Assembly (NCBI GenBank): GCA_020072805.1
Contig: JAIQGC010000004.1
Coordinates: 50,378 to 114,377 of the forward strand
Length of the DNA stretch: 64,000 nt
DNA from: Terriglobia bacterium
GTDB lineage: Bacteria; Acidobacteriota; Terriglobia; Acidiferrales; UBA7541
Direction of reading: 5' to 3'
The notes under the pieces are model-generated. The model saw only the letters and a program-made list of their open reading frames with translations, had not been told where the DNA came from and did not search any database. Positions 18,195 through 27,335 of this stretch are shown one piece after another. Each line of letters starts with the position of its first letter. Within the stretch, counting starts at the first letter, position 1. The position numbers and the translations under genes were made by a program.

Positions 18195-18393
18195 TCTTCC
18201 TCAACAATACGAAAACAGTCCCGTGCAGCGGAATCAGCCCTGTGCGTGTGGGGAAGCATGTCCCGCGCCGTGGAACGAGTCTGTCTGAAGCCTTTTGGGC
18301 ATGGTTCCTCGCTGTACTTCTTCTCAACGCCGCCCGAAGGAGCATTGCGCTCCACGGAAAATGGCCCCGAACGGGGAAAAAAGGAAGTGACTC

Positions 18394-20547
18394 ATGTCTG
18401 AAAAATCACATTTGCCCAAGCCTCATGTGGTGACCGTGGAAGTCGGCGGACGCACGCTGACGCTGGAAACGGGCAAGATTGCCCGGCAGGCCAATGGCGC
18501 CATCACCGCGCGCTACGGCGATACGGTCGTGCTGACCACCGCCTGCATGGCCTCGACCATGAACGACCGCGACTTTTTGCCCCTGACGGTGGACTACCGC
18601 GAATATACGTATTCGGCGGGAAAAATTCCCGGCGGCTTCTTCAAGCGCGAAGGGCGCCCCTCCGAAAAGGAAATTCTGACCTCCCGGCAGATTGACCGCC
18701 CCATGCGCCCCCTGTTTCCCGAAGGCTGGAGGAACGAGACTCAGATCGTGGCCATGGTGCTTTCCGCGGACAGCGAGAACGATCCCGACGTGATCGCCAT
18801 GACCGGCGCATCCGCCGCGGCGTTCTGCTCGGACCTGCCCTTCACCACGCCCATCGCGGCGGTGCGCGTGGGCATGCTGGAAGGCAAACTGGTGGCCAAC
18901 CCCACGGTGGCCGAACAGAAGGTCAGCACCCTGAACATCACCATTGCGGGCAGCGAAGAAGCCATCGTCATGGTGGAATCGGGCGCCCTCGAAGTTTCCG
19001 AAGATCAGGTGGTCGAAGCGCTGGAATTCGGCCATGCCCAGATCAAGCGCATCATCGCGGCCATCCGCGAACTGCACGCCAAAGTCGCCCCGGTGAAAGT
19101 GACCGTCCCCCCGGTGCCGTTTGACGAGGCCCTGTACAAGGCGTTCGAAGCGAAGTACGGTGCACGGCTGCAGGACGCTCTGAACACCGAAAAGCACCCC
19201 AAGAAGGAAAGCTACCACTTGGTGGATACGCTGAAGGACGAAATCAAGGCGGCCTATCCCAAGGAAGAAGCGGAAAAGCTGAAGCTGGCCATGCGCGCCT
19301 TCGAGCGCCTGCGCGAAAGCATCTTCCGCAGCGACATGCTCGATAAGAAGCGGCGTCCCGACGGTCGGCGCTTCGATCAGGTCCGCCCCATCACCTGCGA
19401 AACGGGGCTACTCCCCCGCGTGCACGGTTCGGCGCTCTTTACCCGTGGCGAAACCCAGGCTCTGGCCACTCTGACCCTGGGCACCAAGGAAGACATGCAG
19501 CGCCAGGACCTGCTCTTCGAGCAGGACACCTTCAAGCGCTTCATGCTCCATTACAACTTCCCGCCGTTCAGCGTCGGCGAGGTAAAATTCCTGCGCGGAC
19601 CGGGACGGCGTGAAATCGGCCACGGAGCGCTGGCGGAACGCGCGCTGGCGAATCTCCTGCCCGCGGAAGCCGAATTCCCCTACGCCATGCGCCTGGTTTC
19701 GGACATTCTCGAATCCAACGGCTCGTCTTCGATGGCCACGGTCTGCGGCGGGTCGCTCGCGCTGATGGATGCGGGTGTGCCGCTCAAATCGCCGTGCGCG
19801 GGCATTGCCATGGGCCTGGTGGTCGAGAGCCCCAGCAAGTACGCCATTCTGACCGATATCGCCGGAGCGGAAGACCACTACGGCGACATGGACTTCAAGG
19901 TGGCGGGAACCCGTGCGGGTATCACCGCGCTGCAGATGGATATCAAGGTGGGCGGGATCAGCATCGGCATGATGCGGGAAGCGCTGGCGCAAGCCAAGAC
20001 CGCGCGTCTCCATATCCTGGACATCATGGACCAGACCCTCAGCACGCATAAGCCGGAGATGTCTTCCTTTGCGCCGCGCCTGATCATGCTCTCCATTCCC
20101 ACGGACAAGATCCGCGACCTGATCGGTCCCGGCGGCAAGAAGATCAAGTCCATCATCGAAGCCACCGGCGTCAAAATCGACGTCATGGACGACGGCAAGG
20201 TGCACATCTTCGCCACCAGCGGCACCGCCGGCGACCAGGCCTTGCAGATGGTTCGCGACGTCACCGCCTCGGCGGAAATCGGCAAGACCTACCTGGGCAA
20301 GGTCGTGCGCATCGCCGATTTCGGCGCTTTCGTCGAACTTTTTCCGGGCACCGACGGCCTGCTGCACATCAGCGAAATCTCCGAACATCGCATCCGCGAG
20401 GTTCGCGATGAGCTGAAGCTCGGCGATCAGGTTCTGGTGAAAGTCCTGGCCATCGAGGGCAACAAGGTCCGCCTTTCCCGCAAGGCTCTCATCAAGGAAG
20501 CCCGCGAGAAGCAGCAGAAGGAAACCGGAACTGTCACCGCTGACTGA
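18394..20547 (+). CDS. pnp: Polyribonucleotide nucleotidyltransferase (PNPase)
   Basis: A 717-residue phosphorolytic 3'-5' exoribonuclease that forms a trimer and degrades mRNA. It shows two RNase PH-like domains (about 8-150 with FKREGRPSEKEILTSR; about 320-550 with the active-site DxxxD region near GAEDHYGDMDFK), a helical linker, a KH domain (IRDLIGPGGKKIKSIIEATG), and a C-terminal S1 domain (GKVVRIADFGAFVELFPGTDG). Length and order are standard. GGGG(A) signals precede ATG 18394. The transcript ends at the strong terminator at 20571. Confidence 0.98.
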   Translation: MSEKSHLPKPHVVTVEVGGRTLTLETGKIARQANGAITARYGDTVVLTTACMASTMNDRDFLPLTVDYREYTYSAGKIPGGFFKREGRPSEKEILTSRQIDRPMRPLFPEGWRNETQIVAMVLSADSENDPDVIAMTGASAAAFCSDLPFTTPIAAVRVGMLEGKLVANPTVAEQKVSTLNITIAGSEEAIVMVESGALEVSEDQVVEALEFGHAQIKRIIAAIRELHAKVAPVKVTVPPVPFDEALYKAFEAKYGARLQDALNTEKHPKKESYHLVDTLKDEIKAAYPKEEAEKLKLAMRAFERLRESIFRSDMLDKKRRPDGRRFDQVRPITCETGLLPRVHGSALFTRGETQALATLTLGTKEDMQRQDLLFEQDTFKRFMLHYNFPPFSVGEVKFLRGPGRREIGHGALAERALANLLPAEAEFPYAMRLVSDILESNGSSSMATVCGGSLALMDAGVPLKSPCAGIAMGLVVESPSKYAILTDIAGAEDHYGDMDFKVAGTRAGITALQMDIKVGGISIGMMREALAQAKTARLHILDIMDQTLSTHKPEMSSFAPRLIMLSIPTDKIRDLIGPGGKKIKSIIEATGVKIDVMDDGKVHIFATSGTAGDQALQMVRDVTASAEIGKTYLGKVVRIADFGAFVELFPGTDGLLHISEISEHRIREVRDELKLGDQVLVKVLAIEGNKVRLSRKALIKEAREKQQKETGTVTAD

Positions 20548-20565
20548 ACCACGCATCTCGAACTG

Positions 20566-20603
20566 AAAAAAGGCCCGGCTGAAATTTAGCCGGGCCTTTT
20601 TTT
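20566..20603. terminator. Bidirectional rho-independent terminator after pnp
   Basis: A 10-bp stem AGGCCCGGCT / AGCCGGGCCT with a 7-base loop, flanked by an A-run on the left and seven T on the right. Confidence 0.92.
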
Positions 20604-20891
20604 GCCACTTTGTTCCGCGCAACCCGCACCAGATTTGCCCCAGGATGGATTAAGGCGGAACGGAAGGAATGGCGCAAGCTGCGGGGGATGACGTCTTGTG
20701 AAGATTAGAGTTGCAGTACAGGTGCGGTACTAGTACCATAAGCTAATGATTTTGAACTCTTTGGGGGAGTTTCTATTCCTAAGAACGCGGGCATGATTAG
20801 GCTGGGTCAGGTAGAACCCCAGGGGCGAAGAATTTTAGGAATGCGCAGTCCGGTTCCCTCCACCGGACAGAAAGCGTAACGAGGAGAGCAC
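20604..20891. promoter_or_regulatory. Leader/promoter region of the exopolysaccharide-like operon with a GGTACTAGTACC palindrome
   Basis: A 288-base non-coding stretch. A perfect 12-base palindrome GGTACTAGTACC lies at 20726-20737, about 155 bases before the first start codon. A near-identical site occurs before the LssY_C gene at 54626. A GAGGAGA ribosome-binding site sits at the downstream end. Confidence 0.6.
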
Positions 20892-22169
20892 GTGAATCCG
20901 TTGAAGAGGACTGATGCAAAACGGGTACGGGGGATCAGTTTGCGCGCATGCACGCTCCTGGCGCTCTGCGTGATGGCCGCAGCGTCGCTGCGCGGGCAGC
21001 AGGCGGCGGATTGGCAGGAGCAGGTGAAGGGCCTGGTGGCGCAGCAGCATTTGGACGAAGCGCTGCGGATTACGGAGAAGCGACTGGAAACCGCGCCGCA
21101 AGACGTGGAAGCGCGGGGATGGCGGGCGCGTCTGCTGACGTGGGCAAATCGCCTTCCGGAAGCGGAGGCGGACTACCGTCTGGCGCTGGCCGGTGCGCCG
21201 AAAGACACGGACCTGATGAGCGGGCTGGCGGTAGTGCTGACGCGAGAGCAGCGCTTTGACGATGCGCTCAAGGTGCTGACCGAAGCGAAGGCCTTGGACC
21301 CCCGGCGAAGCGACATTCGGGTGCAACGGGGGCGGGCGCTGCGGGCCTTGGGGCGCTACCCGGAGGCGCGCAAGGAGTTTGCGGAGGCGGCGCGGCTGGA
21401 CCCCAAGGATGAGGAGGCCCGCGCCGGCTTGAAATCGATTCCCGTGGAGCCGCGGCATCTGCTACGAGCGGGCAACGACACGGATTTTTTCAACTACACG
21501 GATACGGCACAGACGCAGACCGTCAGCTTGGATTCGCGCTGGACGCAAAGGTGGTCCACGAGCTTCGCCGGCGGCGCTTGGCAGCGTTTTGGAGTGAATG
21601 CGGGGAAGTTTACGGCGGGCGCAACTTTCCATTTCAATCCGCGCACTTCGCTGACCGCCGGAGCCGCGGCGGCCAACGATCAGGCCGTCATCCCGCACAG
21701 CGAGGTTTTCTTCGAACTGGACCGCGGCATTCATCTGAGCGACCATGCCGCACTGCGCGGGATTGATGCCGCCTACCGCCAGCACTGGTTCTGGTATCAG
21801 GGCGCGCACGTGCTGACCATCATGCCCTCGCTGCTCTTCTACCTGCCGTGCGACTGGACGTTTCAACTGAGCGGAATCGCGGCGCGCAGCGGCTTTGCGG
21901 GCATCGCGCCGGAATGGCGCCCTTCGGGAGTAGGCAAGCTGGGCATCCCCCTGGCTGAAAAAGTGACGGGCAACCTGTTTTTCGCGGTGGGCGCGGAGAA
22001 TTTCGCCCAAGTGGACCAGCTGGGAAGCTTTTCCGCGCGGACCTATGGCGGCGGCCTGAAAGTTCAATTTACGCCGCGGCAGGACGTGAGCGGGGTGGTC
22101 TCCTATCAGAGCCGCACGCAGAGCCGCACACAAACGAGTTTTGGACTGAGTTATGGGCTGCGTTTCTAA
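20892..22169 (+). CDS. TPR protein with C-terminal YaiO-like outer-membrane barrel
   Basis: A 425-residue exported protein. The signal peptide spans about residues 14-36 (ACTLLALCVMAAASLRGQ). Three to four tetratricopeptide repeats follow (about 45-170; e.g. LDEALRITEKRLETAPQDVEARGWRARLL and RYPEARKEFAEAARLDPKDEEA). Residues about 195-425 are amphipathic strands ending in LSYGLRF, as in an outer-membrane barrel of the YaiO type. The TPR-plus-barrel order recalls PgaA and BcsC exopolysaccharide exporters in miniature. A GTG start at 20892 follows GAGGAGA. It heads a three-gene operon with a HEAT protein and a glycosyltransferase. Confidence 0.8.
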   Translation: MNPLKRTDAKRVRGISLRACTLLALCVMAAASLRGQQAADWQEQVKGLVAQQHLDEALRITEKRLETAPQDVEARGWRARLLTWANRLPEAEADYRLALAGAPKDTDLMSGLAVVLTREQRFDDALKVLTEAKALDPRRSDIRVQRGRALRALGRYPEARKEFAEAARLDPKDEEARAGLKSIPVEPRHLLRAGNDTDFFNYTDTAQTQTVSLDSRWTQRWSTSFAGGAWQRFGVNAGKFTAGATFHFNPRTSLTAGAAAANDQAVIPHSEVFFELDRGIHLSDHAALRGIDAAYRQHWFWYQGAHVLTIMPSLLFYLPCDWTFQLSGIAARSGFAGIAPEWRPSGVGKLGIPLAEKVTGNLFFAVGAENFAQVDQLGSFSARTYGGGLKVQFTPRQDVSGVVSYQSRTQSRTQTSFGLSYGLRF

Positions 22170-23409
22170 CCTGCCGCTGATGGCCGTGTTGATTTCGCCG
22201 GGCACGCCGGGGCGTTTTGTGCTCCAGGCGATTGCAGTTACGTTCGTGGGCATCGCGCTGCTTCTGCTCTTCATTCTGGGGAGGCGCGGGCTGCGCCGGC
22301 GCTATTTTCACCGCAGGGATCTGCGGGTTTTCGCGCTGCGCAAGGATTGGGAAGGAATTCTGAGCGGGTCGGTGCCGCCGGAAAGCTGGCGCCGGCATTC
22401 GCTGGACAGCGAGATCGTCGAGGAGATGCTTTTCGAGGGGATGGAAGCGGCGCATGCCGCCGGACAGTGGGAAGAAGCTGTCCGGCTGTTGAATGTCCTG
22501 CGCACCAGCGGATTGCTCTCCACGCGGATGCATGAAGCCAGCGAATACGGCGGATGGAGAAAGCGCCGGGCGCTGGTGGCGCTGGGACGGACGCGTGCGC
22601 CGGAAGTGGTTCCGGTGCTGGCCGGCGCGCTCGAGGACGAGGACCCGGAAACGCGCGTCGCCGCCGTGCGCGGCCTGGGTGGCACGGGATTGGCCGCGGC
22701 GGCAACCGAGATGATGGACCGCGTGGTGGGGCGCGGATTGAGCACGCCGGGGCTGACGCTGCAGAATTCGCTGCTGCACTGCTGCCAGGGGCGTCCGGAA
22801 ATATTGCAGCCGTACCTGCGGCAGGCGCAGGGGGGCGCGCGGGAAATGCTCTCGCGCGTGCTGGGTGAACTGGCCACCCCGGACATGGAAGAGGATATCT
22901 TGTTGCTGGCGGCGGACCCGCTGCCGGAAGTGCGGGCTTCGGCGGCGCGCGCGCTGGGTGTGGCGCGGCCGGTGGCGGCGCTCGAGCTTCTGGGCGAACT
23001 GGTGAAGGACAAGGAGTGGTTCGTGCGCCTGCGGGCGGTGGTGGCCCTGGGCTCCATCGAGGATGCCCGGGTCATTCCCATTCTGATCGAGTCGCTCTGC
23101 GACGAGAACCGTTATGTGCGGCTGCGCGCCGCGGGTGCGCTGGCCCATATGGGGCCGCGGCTCGAGCAGATCGTCGAAAAAGTGATCGAGACGCGCGACC
23201 GCTTCGCCCTGCATGCGATTATTTCGGAAATCGAGCGCGCCGGCGGCATCGCCCACCTCTTTGGCGCCATTTCCGATCCCAACCGCCGGGAAGAGGCCAC
23301 CGCCACACTGATGCAAGCGCTGAAAGCGGGGCAGGAGCAGATGCGCACCGCGGCGCGGGGTGAGTTACGGCCGGTGACAGCGCTGAAACCGGGAAAGGCC
23401 GGCTCCTGA
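22153..23409 (+). CDS. Membrane-anchored HEAT-repeat protein
   Basis: A 418-residue protein with one N-terminal membrane helix (about 22-42, VLQAIAVTFVGIALLLLFILG). It is followed by a positively charged segment and an array of HEAT repeats over about 110-370, seen as repeated ALGxxxxPEVxPVLxxALEDEDPExRxAAVRGLG-type units. HEAT arrays are protein-protein scaffolds. ATG 22153 overlaps the previous gene by 17 bases, with an alternative at 22180. Its stop overlaps the glycosyltransferase start (TGATG). A role as cytoplasmic partner of the synthase is inferred from position only. Confidence 0.8.
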   Translation: MGCVSNLPLMAVLISPGTPGRFVLQAIAVTFVGIALLLLFILGRRGLRRRYFHRRDLRVFALRKDWEGILSGSVPPESWRRHSLDSEIVEEMLFEGMEAAHAAGQWEEAVRLLNVLRTSGLLSTRMHEASEYGGWRKRRALVALGRTRAPEVVPVLAGALEDEDPETRVAAVRGLGGTGLAAAATEMMDRVVGRGLSTPGLTLQNSLLHCCQGRPEILQPYLRQAQGGAREMLSRVLGELATPDMEEDILLLAADPLPEVRASAARALGVARPVAALELLGELVKDKEWFVRLRAVVALGSIEDARVIPILIESLCDENRYVRLRAAGALAHMGPRLEQIVEKVIETRDRFALHAIISEIERAGGIAHLFGAISDPNRREEATATLMQALKAGQEQMRTAARGELRPVTALKPGKAGS

Positions 23410-24827
23410 TGCTGCACCGGTTCATCTCCATCTCCAACATCACCCTATTCGTCTATTACCTCGCCTCCAATCTGATCTATCTGGCGCTGCTGATTATCGC
23501 CCTGTTCGCCAGCCTGCGCCACCGCCGGCGCCTGGCCAGCATCCGCCTCGAGCGTATGCGCACCTCGCCCCTGGCTCCGCCCATCACCGTGCTGGCCCCG
23601 GCGCACAACGAGGAAAAATCGATCATTGAATCGGCGCGCGGGCTGCTCGCGCTCGATTATCCCGAACTCGAACTGATCATCATCAACGACGGTTCCGCCG
23701 ACCGAACCCTGGAAGTCCTCCGCGAGCATTTCCAATTGCGTCCCGCCGACGTGCTCTACCTCCCCGAGCTGCACTCGGCCCCGGTGCGCGGCGTCTATAT
23801 GAGCCAGAACGAGCCGCGCCTGCTGGTGGTGGACAAGGAGCCCGGGGGGAACAAGGCGGACGCGGTGAATGCCGGGCTGAACGCCGCCACCAAGCCTTAT
23901 GTGTGCGTGGTGGACGCCGACTCCATCCTCGAACGCGATTCGCTCCTGCGCATCATGGTGCCCATCCTGGCCGATCCGCGGCGCGTCGTCGCCGCCGGGG
24001 GCATTGTGCGCGTGCTCAACGGCTCGCGCGTGCGCGACGGCCAGCTGACCGAAGTGCGCCTGCCCAAGGGCTGGCTGGAAGTGCTCCAGGTGATCGAATA
24101 CCTGCGCGCCTTCCTGATCGGGCGGGAGGCCTGGGCGGCGGGCAACATGCTCAACATTATTTCGGGAGCGTTCGGGATTTTCCGGCGCGACCTGGTGCGC
24201 GCCGTGGGCGGCTACCGCACCAATGCCATCGGCGAGGATTTCGATCTGGTGACGCGGATGCACCGCTACCTGCTCGAACAGAAGATGGATTACCGCATCA
24301 GCTTCGTGCCCGACCCGGTGTGCTGGACCGAGGTGCCTTCCGACCTGCGCTCGCTCGCGCGCCAGCGGGCCCGCTGGCACAAGGGCCTGCTCGACGTGCT
24401 CTGGCCCAACCGCGACATGCTTTTCCGGCGCACCTACGGCCGGCTGGGCTCCATCGGCCTGCCCTACATGTGGATCTTCGAGCTGCTGGCGCCGGTGGTC
24501 GAACTGGTGGGCTACACCACGATCATTCTCGCGGCGGTCCTGGGAGTGCTCAGCAGGGAATTTTTCATTCAGTTTCTGATCTACGGCTACGCCTTCGGTA
24601 CCATGATCTCCATCGGTGCGGTGATGCAGGAAGAGATCACCTACAAACGCTATAACGACTGGCGGGACGTGATCCGCCTGGTGCTCTACTGCTTCTTCGA
24701 ACATTTCCCTTATCGGCAGATGTATCTGGTCTGGCGGCTGCAGGGCTTCTGGCAGTACTTCCGCAAGGACTTTGTGTGGCGGCCGATGAAGCGCATCGGC
24801 TTCCATGGCGCCGATACCGGCAAATAG
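23409..24827 (+). CDS. Processive-type family 2 glycosyltransferase (PgaC/BcsA-like)
   Basis: A 472-residue inner-membrane synthase. One or two helices at the N-terminus (about 10-37) precede a GT-2 domain: ITVLAPAHNEE, INDGSADRT, VVDADS (DxD), GEDFDLVTR (catalytic base), and RQRARWHKG, the QxxRW motif typical of processive synthases. At least two helices and an interface segment follow (about 345-460). It would polymerise a nucleotide sugar while passing the chain through the membrane. The polymer is unknown. Third gene of the operon, translationally coupled to the HEAT gene. Confidence 0.87.
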   Translation: MLHRFISISNITLFVYYLASNLIYLALLIIALFASLRHRRRLASIRLERMRTSPLAPPITVLAPAHNEEKSIIESARGLLALDYPELELIIINDGSADRTLEVLREHFQLRPADVLYLPELHSAPVRGVYMSQNEPRLLVVDKEPGGNKADAVNAGLNAATKPYVCVVDADSILERDSLLRIMVPILADPRRVVAAGGIVRVLNGSRVRDGQLTEVRLPKGWLEVLQVIEYLRAFLIGREAWAAGNMLNIISGAFGIFRRDLVRAVGGYRTNAIGEDFDLVTRMHRYLLEQKMDYRISFVPDPVCWTEVPSDLRSLARQRARWHKGLLDVLWPNRDMLFRRTYGRLGSIGLPYMWIFELLAPVVELVGYTTIILAAVLGVLSREFFIQFLIYGYAFGTMISIGAVMQEEITYKRYNDWRDVIRLVLYCFFEHFPYRQMYLVWRLQGFWQYFRKDFVWRPMKRIGFHGADTGK

Positions 24828-24880
24828 CCATCCTTCATCGGGAACTTCCCTAATCAAACATTTCAGGGCAAGAAATAAAG

Positions 24881-24968
24881 TGGTCATTCCGACCGGAGGG
24901 ACGGCGCATTTCGCCGTCCCGGAGCGGAGGAACCGCTGCCCCATCGCTCATGGTTCTTATGAGCGATG
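24881..24968. repeat. Double-hairpin intergenic element
   Basis: Two perfect inverted repeats stand side by side: GGGACGGCG / CGCCGTCCC (24898-24920, 5-base loop) and CATCGCTCAT / ATGAGCGATG (24942-24968, 7-base loop). The element starts with GGTCATTCCGACCGGAGGGACGG-like sequence, a pattern that recurs in dispersed bacterial repeats beginning GTCATTCCGA. It lies between convergent genes. Confidence 0.65.
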
Positions 24969-25009
24969 AATCTCTCTTCGAAGTAGGATTTCGCGCGGGC
25001 GATCCCGGT

Positions 25010-26293
25010 TCAGGACGTCGGCGCGTGGACGCGCCGGATATCGGCGCCGAGGTCGGAAAGTTTTTCGACGATGTGCTCGTAGCCGCGGTCAATGTGGTAG
25101 ACGCGATCAATCAGCGTTTCGCCCTGGGCCACCAGCCCGGCCAGAACCAGTGACGCGCTGGCCCGCAGGTCGGAGGCGATGATGGTCGTGCCGGTGAGCG
25201 CGGCGGGCCCGCGGACGACGGCTCGGCGGCCGTCGATGGAGATGTTGGCGCCCATGCGCATCATCTCGCTGGCGTGCAGGAAGCGGTTTTCGAAAATTGT
25301 CTCGGTGATCACCGAAGCGCCCTCGGCTTGCGTGGCCAGGGCCATGTATTGCGCCTGCATGTCCGTGGCGAAGCCGGGATACTCCTCGGTGGTCATGTCC
25401 GCGGCCACCAGTTTCTCCGCGGGGCGCACGCGCATCTGCCCCGGCGTGTCCGTGTCAATGCGCACGCCCGTCTGGCGCAGTTTTTCGATGACCGCGCCGA
25501 GATGCTCGGCATCGCAATGGGTCAGCAGGAGATCTCCGCCGGTGATGGCCCCGGCCACCAGAAACGTGCCGGCCTCGATGCGGTCGGGAATGACGGAATG
25601 CTCGGCGCCGCGCAGCTTTTCCGCGCCGCGAATGCGCAGCGTGGAAGTGCCGTCGCCTTCGATGTGCGCCCCCATCTTGCGCAACAGTTCCACCAAATCG
25701 GTGACCTCCGGCTCGCGCGCGGAGTTTTCCAGAATGGTTTCGCCCTCGGCCAGCGCCGCGGCCATCAGGATATTCTCCGTGCCGGTCACGGTAATTTTCT
25801 CGAAGACGATGTGCGCGCCTTTCAGCCGGCCGTTCTTGGGCACAGCCGCTTCCACGTAGCCGTGGCTGGTGGTGATCACCGCGCCCATTTTCTCCAGCGC
25901 CTTCAGGTGCAGGTCTACCGGGCGGGCGCCGATGGCGCAGCCGCCGGGAAGGGAAACACGGGCCTTGCCCAGGCGGGCGACGAGCGGCCCCAGCGTCAGG
26001 ATGGAGGCGCGCATGGTGCGCACCAGTTCGTAAGGAGCTTCCGCGTCGCTCACCGTCTGCGCTTCGATGGTGTAGTCGGTGCCGGGAAATTCGTTGGTGA
26101 CGACGTGCGCGGACATGTGCGCGAGCAGCTTGCCCATGGTGATGATGTCGCGCACGCGGGGAAGATTGTGCAGCTTCACGGGTTCGGTGGTCAGCAGCGC
26201 CGCGGCCATCACCGGCAGCGCGGAGTTTTTGGCCCCGCTGATCCTTACCGTGCCGTGCAGCGGCTTGCCGCCGCGTATCAGAAAGTTGTCCAT
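25010..26293 (-). CDS. murA: UDP-N-acetylglucosamine 1-carboxyvinyltransferase
   Basis: The 427-residue enzyme of the first committed step of peptidoglycan synthesis, which adds enolpyruvate to UDP-GlcNAc in the cytoplasm. It carries GTVRISGAKNSALP (Lys/Asn substrate site), PGGCAIGARPVDLH with the reactive Cys119 (the fosfomycin target; some bacteria have Asp here), EYPGFATDMQAQ, and the C-terminal YHIDRGYE arginine loop. Length is normal. It follows murQ by 18 bases on the same strand, so synthesis and recycling may share a transcript. Confidence 0.97.
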   Translation of the reverse strand: MDNFLIRGGKPLHGTVRISGAKNSALPVMAAALLTTEPVKLHNLPRVRDIITMGKLLAHMSAHVVTNEFPGTDYTIEAQTVSDAEAPYELVRTMRASILTLGPLVARLGKARVSLPGGCAIGARPVDLHLKALEKMGAVITTSHGYVEAAVPKNGRLKGAHIVFEKITVTGTENILMAAALAEGETILENSAREPEVTDLVELLRKMGAHIEGDGTSTLRIRGAEKLRGAEHSVIPDRIEAGTFLVAGAITGGDLLLTHCDAEHLGAVIEKLRQTGVRIDTDTPGQMRVRPAEKLVAADMTTEEYPGFATDMQAQYMALATQAEGASVITETIFENRFLHASEMMRMGANISIDGRRAVVRGPAALTGTTIIASDLRASASLVLAGLVAQGETLIDRVYHIDRGYEHIVEKLSDLGADIRRVHAPTS

Positions 26294-26311
26294 GCGTTGC
26301 CCTTCGCTCCC

Positions 26312-27214
26312 TTATTCGCCCAGTGCCCGCCGCAGATTGCCGCCGGCGCGGCGCAGGCGCCCCCGCGCTTCCGCCGGCGTCCCGCCGCGCTTGAGCAGCA
26401 CCAGCGCCGCGCGCAGTTCGTTCCCGCACAGCCGCAAGGCCTTCTCCGCAGCGGGCGTTTTACAGCTGCCAGCCTCGGCCAGGATGCGCACGCCGCGCGC
26501 GCGCAGCTTGCGGTTGGTCAGCGCCACATCAATCATCCAATTATCGTACACATGGCCCAGCCGCACCAATGCGGCGGTGGAAAGCATATTCAGCACCAGC
26601 TTCTGCGCCGTCCCGGCCTTCAGCCGCGTGGACCCGGCAATCACCTCCGGCCCGGTTTCCGGCACGATGCAGATGCGCGCGGCGCGGGCCAGCGGGGAAT
26701 TGCGGTTGGCGGTGACGGCCACGGTCGCCGCCCCGCGCTTTTTGGCGTAGGCGATGGCCCCCAGGACGAAAGGAGTGCCGCCGCTGGCGGCGATCCCCAC
26801 CACAACGTCGCGCGCGCCGAGTTTTCTGCGCTTCAGTTCGCGCGCCCCTGCGGCGGCGTCATCTTCAGCCCCTTCCACGGCGCCGGTGATGGCGCGTTTT
26901 CCGCCGGCGATCAGCGCCTGCACGAGTTTGGGAGAAATGCCGAAGGTGGGCGGACATTCCGCTGCATCCAGCACGGCCAGCCGTCCGCTGGTGCCCGCGC
27001 CCGCGTAGAAAAGCCTTCCGCCGCCGCGCAGCGATTTCACGATGGCGTCCACGGCGCGGGCGATGGCGGGAATCTCCCGGCCCACGGCGCGTGCTACCTT
27101 TGCGTCCTCGCGGTTCATCACCCGCAGAATGGCCGCGGCGGACATGCGGTCGAGCCCGCGCGAAGCGGGATTGCGGCCTTCGGTGCGCCGCTTTTCTCTC
27201 ATGGCTGGAGGCAT
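26312..27214 (-). CDS. murQ: N-acetylmuramic acid 6-phosphate etherase
   Basis: A 300-residue cytoplasmic SIS-fold enzyme that removes D-lactate from MurNAc-6-phosphate to give GlcNAc-6-phosphate. Signature stretches are TEGRNPASRGLD, FYAGAGTSGRLAVLDAAECP, EGAEDD with catalytic acid, IAASGGTPFVLGA, and PETGPEVIAGSTRLKAGTAQK. It is the key enzyme of MurNAc recycling. In this window it sits beside a NagZ-AmiE fusion, a NamZ-like gene and a MurK-like kinase. An upstream ATG at 27214 is used; ATG two codons later is possible. Confidence 0.96.
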   Translation of the reverse strand: MPPAMREKRRTEGRNPASRGLDRMSAAAILRVMNREDAKVARAVGREIPAIARAVDAIVKSLRGGGRLFYAGAGTSGRLAVLDAAECPPTFGISPKLVQALIAGGKRAITGAVEGAEDDAAAGARELKRRKLGARDVVVGIAASGGTPFVLGAIAYAKKRGAATVAVTANRNSPLARAARICIVPETGPEVIAGSTRLKAGTAQKLVLNMLSTAALVRLGHVYDNWMIDVALTNRKLRARGVRILAEAGSCKTPAAEKALRLCGNELRAALVLLKRGGTPAEARGRLRRAGGNLRRALGE

Positions 27215-27335
27215 CGCCGCATTATACCCACGGAAAGAGCGGACGCGCGGGCGCGGCGTCGGGATGGCGTGCGGAAATGGTCACCTTTACCTATTTGTTG
27301 AGGCGGGTTGCCGGGCGTAGCCGCGCAGCACGCGC

